The notes under the pieces: generated by a model
Told to the model about the DNA's origin: nothing
The model's database searches: none
What the model saw: the letters and a program-made list of their open reading frames with translations, nothing else
Shown here: positions 54,304 to 64,000 of the stretch, piece after piece
Layout: each line of letters starts with the position of its first letter
Numbering within the stretch: position 1 is the first letter of the stretch
Translations under genes and position numbers: made by a program
From: Erythrophleum ivorense
Taxonomy: Eukaryota; Streptophyta; Magnoliopsida; Fabales; Fabaceae
Assembly: GCA_026724425.1 (NCBI GenBank)
Contig: JAIUCV010000076.1
Coordinates: 5,789,501-5,853,500, forward strand
Direction of reading: 5' to 3'
DNA length: 64,000 bases

Positions 54304-54959
54304 CTAGATTGACGTCACCGGGTGGCTTTTTGTTCCAGCCGCCGTCACTGTTGTTTCCGATATCCCCCTAATCGTTCCCGGAACCCCAAGCTGCTTTGTT
54401 ATCATTTCCCGGTTTGTCATTGGAGTCTAAACCCCAGCTAGACCAGTTTTCGACAGAGGATGAATCGGTGGAAGGCTTTCTAGTGTTTGAATATAGTATT
54501 TAAATCCACCCGTCATCATTCTTACCCCATGAGGATCCACCATCATCTTTCTTACCTCACAAAGATTCACCGTCATCCTTCTTACCCCATGTTGATCATC
54601 CGTCATCCTTTGTACCCCATGTTGATCATGGATCTTCATTCTAGTGGTTAAAAAGATGACGGTAATATCAACATGGGGTAAGTAGTATGACGGTGGATCT
54701 TCTTGAGGTAAGAAAGGTGGTGGTGGATCTTCATGGGGTAAGAATGATGACGTTGGATTTAAATAATATAATCAAACACTAGAAAGCCTTCCACCGATTC
54801 GTCCTCTGTCGCAAACTGGTATAGCTGGGGTTCTAACTCCAAAGACAAACCGGGAAGTGATAACAAAACAGCTTGGGGAACCGGCAACGATCTGGGGGAT
54901 AGCGGAAACAACAGTGGCCGTGGTTGGAACAAAAAGCCACCCGGGGACGTCAAATCTAG
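54304..54959. repeat. Long inverted repeat in CACTA G with WG-rich reading
   Basis: Arms about 54304-54640 and 54655-54959 are reverse complements with clear divergence. In each arm the same frame, read toward the outer end, gives a Ser/Asn/Asp/Gly/Lys-rich stretch with NW, SWG, AWG and GWNKKPPGD. All four Trp positions are kept in both arms. The left arm has one stop. Tandem 30-bp units with TTACCCCATGTTGATC lie near the centre (54525-54630). It looks like a captured gene piece; I cannot name the source. Confidence 0.7.
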
Positions 54960-55940
54960 CGGAGAATTGCGATGGAATTGCGATGGAAACAAAAATTTTT
55001 TAATATCCATCGCAAATCCGTCGCAAAGCCGCGATGGAATTGCGATGGATATTAAAAAAATTTTGTTTCCATCGCAATTCCATCGCAAAATTGCGACGAC
55101 ATTGCGATGCACTGATTAATGTTTTTAAATCCATCGCAAATCCGTCGCATTTTAACGATGGAATTGCGATGGACTGTTAAATGTTTAAGTTTCCATCGCA
55201 ATTCCCTCGCATATTTGGGACGGTATTGCGATGGAAACTAAAGTTTTAGGGTTTAGGGTTTCCTATGTTTCTTATAACAAGGTTTTTGTGTTTAGGGAAT
55301 CTTATTATGTACTGTATAATTCAACTCTAAAAGCTTTTAAGTAAATAACATACGTTTCTCTTGAACTAGGTACATATCAAGCTCACTGAAGCTTACGACG
55401 TATATAACATTACAAACGGTTTTGTTGAAACATCGACCATGTATATATATATATATATGTATGAATGTTCAATATCTATATAAATATTCAAATTCATCTA
55501 CTAATGAGCATATATATTTCATACGTAAACACTTATTAGTCCGTTATCAAATCCCTAAACCCTAAAACCTAAACCCTAAGTTTCCATCGCAAATCCATCG
55601 CAAATTTGCGGCGGATTTACGATGTAATGGGCCATTTCCGTCGCAATTCAATCGCAAATTTGTGACGGAATTGCGATGGAATGGGCCATTTCCCTCGCAA
55701 ATCCATCGCGAACTTGCGATGAATTTGCGAAGAAAGTGTATACAACCCTAATTCGAAAACTATTAGTGTTTCCAACCCTAATTCGACCCCAGTCCATCGC
55801 AAATCCTTCGCAAAATTTAGGGTTTCCAACATTTCCATCGCAAATCCTTCGCAATTTTGCGACGGCTTTGCGAAGGAATGCGGTATTTCCCTCGCAAATC
55901 CATCGCAATGTTGCGATGGATTTGCGAGGGACTGATATTT
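54960..55940 (+). repeat. CACTA G inner subterminal arrays
   Basis: Two groups of GCGATGGAATTGCGATGG-like repeats (54960-55250 and 55580-55940). The AT-rich 300 bp between them holds no gene; a (TA)n run is at 55444-55458. Confidence 0.75.
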
Positions 55941-56200
55941 CGTATATAATCAGAGCGTCGGGTTTGAGCGAAGCTCAAACCGACCCTTCTTCCCGAAAAC
56001 GCCGCCGCCGCTCCGTCTTCTTCTCGTTCCCGGCCGTGAAATCTTCGCCTCCGACCCGACCGCCTGCCACCTTCGCCTTTTCCCTGGGCGCCGGATCTTC
56101 TTCCCGACCCGCGGCCAGCAGATCCGGTCATCCTCCGCCTCCTTCAGACCCGCCGCCGCCGACAGCCCCATCCTTCTTCCCGCATGCCGCTCTCTGGTAT
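55941..56200 (+). other. GC-rich, proline-coding segment of unknown origin
   Basis: After TATATAATC there are about 230 bp rich in CCGCC and TCTTC, open in one frame and giving Arg/Pro/Ser-rich sequence. Base composition is unlike the neighbours. It could be the 5' end of a host gene captured by CACTA G. It stops at the gypsy junction. Not recognised. Confidence 0.4.
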
Positions 56201-58644
56201 GGACGAGGTATGGGCATTTTGAGTTTGTGGTCATGCCTTTTGGTTTGACTAATGCGTCGGCAGCTTTCATGAGGTTGATGAACGACGTGTTCAGGGAGTT
56301 TCTGGATGTGTTTGTCATCATTTTCATAGATAATATTTTGGTATATTCGAGGAGTCCAGAGGAGCATGCGACGCATTTGAAGCTTGTTTTGGAGAAGCTT
56401 CGAGAGCAGAAGCTGTATGCTAAGTTGAGCAAGTGCAGCTTTTGGCAGAGAGAGATGGGGTTTCTTGGCCATATTGTTTCTGCAGAGGGAGTTTCTGTGG
56501 ATCCGGCTAAGATTGAGGCCATCAGAGATTGGCCTAGACCGAGTAGTGCTACCGAGATCAGGAGTTTTCTGGGTTTAGCAGGCTACTACAAGAGGTTCGT
56601 CAAGGGTTTTGCGAGTATGTCTCAGCCGATGACGAGGTTGACTGGCAAGGATGTGCCGTTTGTGTGGTCGCATGAGTGCGAGGAGAGCTTTGAGAAGCTC
56701 AAGAAGATGTTGACTAGTACACCAGTGTTGGCATTACCCGATCCAGGGAAGCCATATGTAGTGTACACAGATCCTTCAGGTGTTGGACTTGGTTGTGTTT
56801 TGATGCAGGAGGGCAGAGTGATTGCCTATGCTTCGAGGCAGTTGCAGGGCAGTGAGTGCAACCGTCCTACACATGATCTTGAGTTGGGAGCAGTGGTTTT
56901 TGCACTCAAGATTTGGAGGTCTTATCTTTATGGTGGAAGAGTGCAGATCTTTACAGATCACAAGAGTCTACAGCATATCTTTACTCAGCCTTTGCTGAAT
57001 GCGAGGCAGACGCGTTGGGTGGAGTTTCTGGCAGACTATGACCTGTATATTGTTTATCATCCGGGCAAGGCCAACTTGGTGCAGATGCTTTGAGTCGACG
57101 GAGGGTTGATTCAGATAGAGAGCGTGGTGTTGAGGCTTTGGTCAGCGAGATTAGTACATTGCGTCTTTGTGCTATTTCAGAGGAGCCTTTGGGTTTAGAG
57201 GCAGCTGATCAGGCGGACTTACTTTGTAGGATCAGAGTGGCGCAGCAGAGTGATCAGGGTTTGATTGATGCTTCGCAGGCGGTTGGTTCTGAGTATCAGG
57301 TCTCTTCGAATGGGACTATCTTGGTTCGTGGGCGAGTTTGTGTGCCCAAGGATGTGGAGTTGAGGCAGGAGGTTTTGAGAGAGGCTCATTCGAGCAAGTT
57401 TTCGATTCATCCGGGTGCGACCAAGATGTACCGAGACCTCAAACGGTATTATCATTGGGTTGGGATGAAGAGAGATGTGGCAGATTGGGTTGCGAGGTGC
57501 AACACTTGTTCTTTGGTCAAAGCAGAGTATCAGGCCTAGTGGTCTTCTGCAGAGTTTACCCATTCCAGAGTGGAAGTGGGATATGATCACTATGGATTTT
57601 GTTGTGGGATTGCCTATCTCACGGACATTTGATGCTATTTGGGTCATTGTGGATCGCTTGACCAAATCAGTACATTTCTTGGCCATCAAGAAGACAGATG
57701 GAGCGGCTGTCTTGGCTAGGAAGTTTGTGCGAGATATTGTGAGGCTGCATGGAGTGCCAGCCAGTATTGTGTCGGATAGAGATCCGAGGTTTGCATCAGA
57801 GTTTTGGAGGGCATTTCAGATTGAAATGGGCACTAAGGTGCATATGAGTACAGCGTATCATCCGCAGACAGATGGGCAGTCAGAGAGGACTATTCAGACT
57901 TTGGAGGATCTGCTGAGGATGTGTGTATTGGATTGGGGTGGTCATTGGGCTGATCATCTGTGTTTGACAGAGTTTGCCTATAACAACAGTTTTCAGTCTA
58001 GTATTGGCATGGCACCATTTGAGGCTTTGTATGGGAGGCCATGCAAGACACCCTTATGCTGGACCCAAGTGGGGGAGCGCAGCATGTTTGGAGCTACTTT
58101 TGTTCAGGAGACGACGGAGAAGATCTGTGTCTTGAGGTTGAAGATGAAGGAGGCTCAGGATAGACAGAGGAGTTATGCAGATAGGCGGCGACGTGAGCTT
58201 GAGTTTCAGGTGGGAGATAGAGTTTATCTCAAGATGGCTATGTTGAGGGGCCCTAACAGGTCCATAGCAGAAAACAAGCTCAGTCCGCGTTTTATGGGTC
58301 TGTTTCCAGTGGTGGAGCGAGTTGGGCCAGTGGCTTATCGGTTGGAGTTGCCACCGATTATGAGCGCCTTTTACAAGGTGTTTCATGTTTCTATGTTGAG
58401 GAGGTGTTTGCATCCTTCAGAGGAGTTAGTGTTTGAGATTCCAGAGGATCTTCAGCCAGATATGACAGTTCCGGCGGTTCCTGTGAGTATTCTTGAGAGG
58501 AGAGTCAAGGTTCTGCGGAACAAGAGGGTGCCATTGTTGAGAGTTTTGTGGGACTGTAGTGGCACAGAGGAGCAGACTTGGGAGCCAGAGGCAAAGATGA
58601 AGCTGAAGTTCGGAAAGTGGTTCGACAAGCAGGCTGTGGAGTAA
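56201..58644 (+). pseudogene. pol 3' part of element I
   Basis: RT from GHFEFVVMPFGL, RNase H, integrase finger and core, GPY/F-like segment and a chromodomain-like tail ending at the TAA 58642-58644. The catalytic FIDDI of RT is FIDNI here, and the RNase H TDASG is TDPSG; both should kill activity. One base is lost near 57078 and two near 57533, which shift the frame out and back. Integrase from 57540 onward is open. Confidence 0.88.
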
Positions 58645-59232
58645 GCTTCTTCATCTTTGTGGTTCTAGTCTTGTTTTTGGTTTGGTTGTTGTTGGTTTTG
58701 GATTTATGTATTTTCGTTTTCGTTGTACGATATACATTTTTGGAGTTATATGAGATGGAGTTTTGCCTCATATTTTGGTTTCGCGTTTTGGATGTTACAA
58801 GTTTCTTTGGCCGGTGGGGTCATTGAAAGTTTTTTGGTCATATGTTGATACGCGTTTCAGTGTTATTACTCGTTTTATCTAGAGGCGGTGGGCCTTTAGA
58901 GTAGACGGTGGGTCTACTTTTGTTGGGACGGTGGGTGCCCGGCAGACTTATATTGGGGGTCGCTACCTCGGTATGAGTTGTTTTCGTGACGGTGGGTCGC
59001 GGTTTGGATACTGTGACGGTGGGCCGCAGTATAGATATTGTGGCGGTGGGCCGCAATATAGATGTTGTGACGGTGGGTTGCAGCATAGATATCGTGACGG
59101 TGGGTTACGGTATTGAGAGTAATAATATCTTGAAACATGCGTATAACATAGGACTGAAAATGTGAGTTTTGAGGTCTTGGAGAGACGTTTGTGTTGGGAT
59201 TCGAGGACGAATCCAGTTTAGTGGGGGAGAAT
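58645..59232 (+). other. 3' untranslated region of element I
   Basis: Repeats of GTGACGGTGGGTCGCAGTAT type (about 58985-59110), GGATTCGAGGACGAATCC at about 59198-59215, and a polypurine tract ending at the LTR. No gene is seen. Confidence 0.75.
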
Positions 59233-60537
59233 TGTAACATCCGCGAACCAAAAAGTTGTGTTAGAAGTGGTATCGGACGACATTAGGGATTCGGGAGTCG
59301 ATTACATACGCTCTTTGAGGTGTGAATTGAGGATTGATTGTACATGTTCTTGTTTGATTGTTGTACAGTCGGTTTAAGGTTCAATCATCCCGAAGAAAAT
59401 GTGTAAAAAGCTTCTAAATGCTTAGTGTCGATCGACACCAAGGGGGGTGTGTCGATCGACACCGGTTTGAGAAATCAATCCCGGTTTAAGTCGATTGCGC
59501 GTTCGATTGTGGTTTGAGTTGGTATGGTCGATGGGTGTCGACCGACACCAAGGAAGGGTGTCGATCGACATCGGTTATTGGAAAATTGACCGGTTTGATT
59601 TAAGTCGGCTGGTTTTGTCCGGTTTGGGCGAGGGAAGCCCTAGTCTCGCGATAAAAGCTTGGTGGCCGCGTGAAAAGTCACTTTTTCGTGACAGAGACTT
59701 ATCAGAGGCGATTTTTGGAGTTTGGAGGCTTATTCTGTTACTGTTCTTCGTTGTTCCATCTCCTTTCCTTCCTTTTCAATCCTTTTCAAGGTGAGTACGT
59801 GACTGTAGGTCCGTCAATCGTTAGAGATTGTTTGATTTCGAGTTTGTATTGTGTTCTTGAGTTGTTCTTATTGGAAATCGTGTTTTGGATTGTATTGGAG
59901 CGTTGAAAACCCTTGATTGCGAGTTTATACTTGTTTGATTGCGCTTTTGTAGCTTCTGGTGTCTGGGCGTCGAGCTGGTGTCGACCGACACTCGATGGGT
60001 GTCGATTGACACTCAGGAGGCTGGCGTCGATCGACACCATAGAGGTGTCGGTCGACACCGACCTGGGTGGTCAGAAAACGTGGGTGTTTCCTGACCTGGA
60101 GGTTTCAGTTGTTGATTATTGTTCTTGTTGTTGATTAATATTGATGTATTGTCTAGTGTTTGACGTACTTGGCCTGTAGGCAGGATGATCCACTCACTAA
60201 GTATTTATGATAATACTTACGCATCTCTATTCCAATGTGATGCAGGTAACAACAGTGTTCTTCCGCGGAAATAGACCGAGAGAAGAGGATGATGAGATTA
60301 GGAATTTGATATTGGCTATCTTGTTGTGGTTGACAAGGAATTCATGATTAGGGTGTTAGTCTATTTTTAATAATGTAGCAAACCTGGTGTTTAGGTTGCT
60401 TATTCTTTATTGGCTTTCATTGGTTATTGGTTATTTGTTGAACGGCTTATTTACGATTTAATATTATTGATTTCTTTCGAGAATTTCCGCATTGATAATG
60501 GTTTATAAAAAAATAAAAAAAAAGCTTGGTTGTTTCA
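59233..60537 (+). repeat. LTR shared by elements I and J
   Basis: TGTAACATCCGCG to GGTTGTTTCA (1305 bp). A polypurine tract lies on its left and a primer site on its right, so it is the 3' LTR of I and the 5' LTR of J. Palindromes lie near 59423-59575 and 59977-60060. Confidence 0.95.
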
Positions 60538-60668
60538 TTTTGGTATCAGAGCGAATACGGTTTTAGGACTGTTAGCGTTGAGTAGATTGGACTATGTGTT
60601 TAATTGATTATGTGAGTTAGTCAGTTAGTAGTCTAGTCTCATCCTCTCGGTCTTCCAGTTTTCCGCGG
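60263..60668 (+). promoter_or_regulatory. PBS-flanking stem and primer site of element J
   Basis: LTR arm 60263-60296 (CCGCGGAA...GAGGATGATGAG), primer site 60541-60552, and leader arm 60638-60668 (CTCATCCTCTCGGTC...CCGCGG). The arms pair with each other, but their middle differs from that of A/B and E. Confidence 0.6.
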
Positions 60669-60754
60669 TAAGTGAGTTGGATATTTGGTGTGTTGTGTTT
60701 TGTGTTTGTGTGCTGACTTTGCTCATTTTATGTACTTGGTGGAAGTGCAGAGAG

Positions 60755-62158
60755 ATGGATGCAGGTCGTGGTCGTGGCCGTGGTCGTGGTCGCGGTGGAG
60801 CCCGTGGGGGCAGAGGAGCTGGTCGCGGTGGGCGAGCAGCGGGTCGTGGAGGTCGGGGTGCTGGTCGTGGTGTGCCAGAGGCTGAGGTTTCAATAGAGAG
60901 TGCAGCGCCGAGTGTGGCGACAGCGTCAGTGACTCAGTCAGTTTCGTTGGCCGGTGGGACTAACTCTGGCGCGGGTGGTGGCGCGGGAGCTGGAGCAGTT
61001 CCTGGTGGGGGAGTAGCTTTAGCTCAGGGAGATTTGATTGTGAGGCTACTGACGCAGTTGTTGGCACGTCTTCCTCAGGCAGTTCCACAGTAGGCTCCAG
61101 TTGCAACTCCAGCGGCCGGGGCACAGGTTGGTGCCGGTTTTGTTGAGCAGCAGGAGGCTGCGGGGCACCAGGGTGCTGCGGTTGGGTTTTCGCCTCATCG
61201 TGAGATGATGAGGGAGATGCAGAGGATTGGCACGCCTATGTTTGAGGGTGGTGTTACTCCAGAGCAGGCTGACGAGTGGCGTCAGAGGTTAGAGCGGAAC
61301 TTCGATTCAGTTCGTTGTCCAGAGCAGTTTCAGGTTGAGTTGGCAGTGCACACTACCTTGGAGGTGATGCACATTTATGGTGGAGGTCCGTTAGGACCAG
61401 GAGAGAGGTTTGGACTTGGGTTGATTTCGTCGAGGAGTTCAACCACAAGTTTTTCCCTCATGAGGCTCGTGACAGACTGCAGTTGAGGTTCTTAGACTTG
61501 ACTCAGGGTGAGAGGTCTGTTCGAGAGTACGATGCAGAGTTCTGCAGATTGGGGGTTCACACAGGTGGTGAGCTGGTGAGTGAGCAGGCTTTGATGTCGA
61601 GGTTTCTTCAGGGACTTCGGAGGAACATCAGGACTCAGTGCAGAGGTGGTATGTACCACACTAAAGCCGGTTTAGTGGAGTTGGCAGCTTCTATTGAGGA
61701 GTACTTGCGTGAGCCGGTGAGTTCGGCGGTTGTTCCAGCTGTAGTTGCTTCTGCTACCCATCCTCGGGGCCAGCAGCAGCATCAGCAGCGCAGAGGTTAC
61801 AGTTCTGGTCATGGCAGGGGCGGCAAGCCTGCGCAGGGCCAGAAGAGGAGAGCAGAGGAGATATCTGCTAGTAGCCCGAGTACGGGTGGTTGCTTTGGTT
61901 GTGGGAGTTTGGATCACAGAGTTGCTACTTGCCCCAAGAGGGCGGGATCCAGAGAGACTTCAGTGTGCTTCTATTGCAGGGAGCCAGGGCATATCAAGCC
62001 AATGTGTCCCAAGTTGCAGCAGAGGTCTGTGGCAGCAGTGATTCAGCCGTTGGCTATTCAGTCAGCAGCTCAGATTGCAGCGTTGCAGTCAGGTGGGGCG
62101 CCGCAGATTTATACTTCGGCTGAGGTGGGCCAGACCAGTCAGTCAGGCCAGATCACAG
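60755..62158 (+). pseudogene. gag of element J
   Basis: Start at ATG 60755 after a CAG acceptor-like site. RG-rich tail, linker, gag domain and two CCHC knuckles (CFGCGSLDHRVATCP, CFYCREPGHIKPMCP). A TAG is at 61091-61093, and a 2-bp insertion near 61350 shifts the frame. The last part from about 61483 to the donor is open in the shifted frame. Confidence 0.85.
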
Positions 62159-62273
62159 GTAAGATCTTTGACTCAGACTTGTAAATTCTTAAAGGTAGAA
62201 TGTTGGTGTTGTCTGTTTCTTTTATTTTACTGTGATAGAGTTAGAGGTTCTCAACACTTGTGGATGTGTGTAG
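62159..62273 (+). other. Putative gag-pol intron, element J (115 bp)
   Basis: CACAG|GTAAGATC, a strong donor, to GTGTAG|GGACC. Length and phase equal those in A and B, although the inner sequence has diverged strongly. The gag stop TAA at 62182-62184 is inside it, and there is no usable pol ATG. Confidence 0.7.
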
Positions 62274-64000
62274 GGACCTTGTTAGTTGGCGGTTTTGAGT
62301 CTCACGTGTTGTTTGACTAGGGAGCATCTAATTGCTTCATTACTCCGGAGAGAGCTGAGAGTAGTGGTATTCGGAGTAGCGTTGGCGAGGCTTCAGGCTT
62401 TATCAAGGTGGCCGGTGGTGGTTTTCTGGCTACTTCGGGCAGAGCTAGAGCAGTGGATGTTCAGATTGCGGGGCAGTCTATGCCAGCGGATTTAGTCATC
62501 AGTCCAGTGGAGCTGTATGACGTGATTTTGGGGATGGACTGGTTATCTTCTTACCGAGTTCATCTGGATTGCTAAAGAGGTAGAGTGGTGTTTGAGCGGG
62601 ATGCAGGGAAGTTGGTTTATCAGGGAGTGAGACCGACTTCAGGGAGTATAGTGATCTCAGCTATTCAGGCAGAGCAGTTGCTAGAGCGGGGCTGTGAAGC
62701 CTATTTGGCGACGATTACTATGACAGAGTCCAGTGGTGAGGTGGTTTTGCAGGATATTAAGGTTGTCCAGGATTTTGAGGATGTGTTTCAGTCGTTGAAG
62801 GGATTGCCACCATCTCGGTCAGATCCTTTCACGATTGAGTTAGAGCCCGGGACAGCTCTGATATCGAAGACACCTTACATGATGGCACCAGCAGAGATGG
62901 CAGAGCTGAAGAAGCAGCTAGAGGACCTTTTGAGTAAAGGGTTCATCAGACCGAGTGTTTCGCCGTGGGGAGCACCAGTTTTGTTTGTTAAGAAGAAGGA
63001 TGGCAGTTTTCGGTTGTGCATTGATTACCGGTGACTTAACCGAGTCACAGTGAAGAACAGGTACCCACTTCCGAGGATCGATGAGTTGTTGGATCAGTTG
63101 AGGGGTGCTACTTGGTTCTCTAAGATTGACTTGGCATCGGGATATCACCAGATTCCGATAGATGAGGTAGATGTTCGGAAGACGGCCTTTTGGACGAGGT
63201 ATGGGCATTTTGAGTTTGTGGTCATGCCTTTTGGTTTGACTAATGCGCCGGCAGCTTTGATGAGATTGATGAACGACGTGTTCAGGGAGTTTCTGGATGT
63301 GTTTGTCATCATTTTCATAGATGATATCTTGGTGTATTCGAGGAGTCCAGAGGAGCATGCGACGCATTTGAGGCTTGTTTTGGAGAAGCTTCGAGAGCAG
63401 AAGCTGTTTGCTAAGTTGAGCAAGTGCAGCTTTTGGGAGAGAGAGATGGGTTTTCTTGGCCATATTGTTTCTGCAGAGGGAGTTTCTGTGGATCCGGCTA
63501 AGATTGAGGCCATCAGTGATTGGCCTAGACCGAGTAGTGCTACCGAGATCAGGAGTTTTCTGGGTTTAGCAGGCTACTACAGGAGGTTCGTCAAGCGGTT
63601 TGCGAGTATGTCTCAGCCGATGACGAGGTTGACTGGCAAGGATGTGCCGTTTGTGTGGTCGCATGAGTGCGAGGAGAGCTTTGTGAAGCTCAAGGAGATG
63701 TTGACTAGTACACCAGTGTTGGCATTACCCGATCCGGGGAAGCCATATGTTGTGTACACAGATGCTTCAGGTGTTGGGTTAGGTTGTGTTTTGATGCAGG
63801 AGGGCAGAGTGATTGCCTATGCTTCGAGGCAGTTGCAGGGCAGTGAGCGTAACCGTCCTACGCATGATCTTGAGTTGGGAGCAGTGGTTTTTGCACTCAA
63901 GATTTGGAGGTCTTATCTTTATGGTGGTAGAGTGCAGATCTTCACAGATCACAAGAGTTTACAGCATATCTTTACTCAGCCTTTGCTAAATGCGAGGCAG
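62274..64000 (+). pseudogene. pol of element J, partial
   Basis: Protease with the active-site Ser codon changed to stop (TAG 62318-62320 in FDSGAS), a TAA at 62573-62575 and a TGA at 63032-63034 within the RT motif CIDYRGLN. RT catalytic FIDDILVYS and RNase H YTDASG are intact beyond. It continues past the window. Confidence 0.9.

Larger units (their letters stand above)
50837..56200 (+). mobile_element. CACTA element G, 3' end lost
   Basis: Starts CACTACAAGAAAACA in a LURE spacer. Subterminal TTGCGACGG/TTGCGATGG arrays at 50855-51345 are followed by TATAAATAGC (51369), a broken TNP2 gene, a long inverted repeat, more subterminal arrays (54960-55250 and 55580-55940) and a GC-rich segment. 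No closing terminus is seen before gypsy sequence at about 56201. Confidence 0.85.
56201..60537 (+). mobile_element. Chromovirus I, 5'-truncated
   Basis: From the second half of RT to the 3' LTR. It is nearly the same as element J where they overlap. The 5' LTR, gag and protease are missing. Its 3' LTR is also the 5' LTR of J. Confidence 0.9.
60538..64000 (+). mobile_element. Chromovirus J, runs off the window
   Basis: Primer site, leader, gag, intron, and pol up to RNase H at the window edge. Several nonsense codons. Tandem with element I. Confidence 0.92.

Overview
The window is plant nuclear DNA, almost certainly from a Brassicaceae species. The evidence is LTR retrotransposons with an initiator-tRNA-Met primer site, CACTA DNA transposons, GT-AG introns, AT-rich spacers, and a tandem family of small secreted cysteine-rich peptides. 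Those peptides match, as I remember it, the LURE1/CRP810 pollen-tube-attractant defensin-like family of Arabidopsis and its relatives. I cannot name the species.

The main finding is a cluster of eight LURE1-like gene copies, several of them broken. Each intact copy has two exons and encodes 93 residues, in a repeat unit of about 1.6 kb. Five copies lie on the + strand (L1 2193, L2 3802, L3 15499, L4 18265, L5 19867). Three lie on the - strand (R1 41592, R2 32245, R3 22732). The two arms form an old inverted duplication centred near 21374. L1/R1 share the same flanking transposon junction and a diagnostic residue. A chromovirus sits at the same site between L2/L3 and between R2/R3. L2, L3, L4 and R2 look intact. 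R1 is intact in coding sequence but has a 7.7 kb retrotransposon in its intron. L1 has a nonsense codon. L5 and R3 are cut by transposons. Upstream of nearly every copy is a GTAACAT motif of the MYB98 (synergid regulator) type, 20 bp from a TATA box.

Layout: 1-335 LTR fragment; 337-2062 CACTA transposase and gypsy remnant; 2063-4921 L1 and L2; 4922-14515 chromovirus A fused to the 3' end of a second element (C); 14516-19898 L3, a solo LTR (16856-18014), L4 and L5; 19899-21374 LTR plus leader of element K; 21375-22435 CACTA fragment H; 22436-23217 R3; 23218-31125 near-complete chromovirus B; 31126-33763 R2 and R1 exon 2; 33764-41500 chromovirus E inside the R1 intron; 41501-41721 R1 exon 1; 41722-45112 gypsy remnant and CACTA R; 45113-48339 chromovirus D, into which CACTA R inserted; 48340-49932 3' end of element F; 49933-50836 LURE spacer with a MITE; 50837-56200 CACTA G; 56201-64000 two chromoviruses (I and J) sharing one LTR.

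The retrotransposons are Ty3/gypsy chromoviruses with a C-terminal chromodomain-like tail, most like the Tekay/Del clade. Comparing copies suggests features not explained by standard annotation. One is a conserved 112-115 bp intron between gag and pol that joins the frames when spliced. Another is a pair of complementary segments flanking the primer-binding site whose pairing is kept across three diverged subfamilies. A third is a 16-bp palindrome repeated in every LTR. CACTA G carries a long inverted repeat that encodes a WG-rich (Argonaute-hook-like) peptide stretch in both arms. I see no tRNA or rRNA genes, CRISPR arrays or ordinary housekeeping genes.
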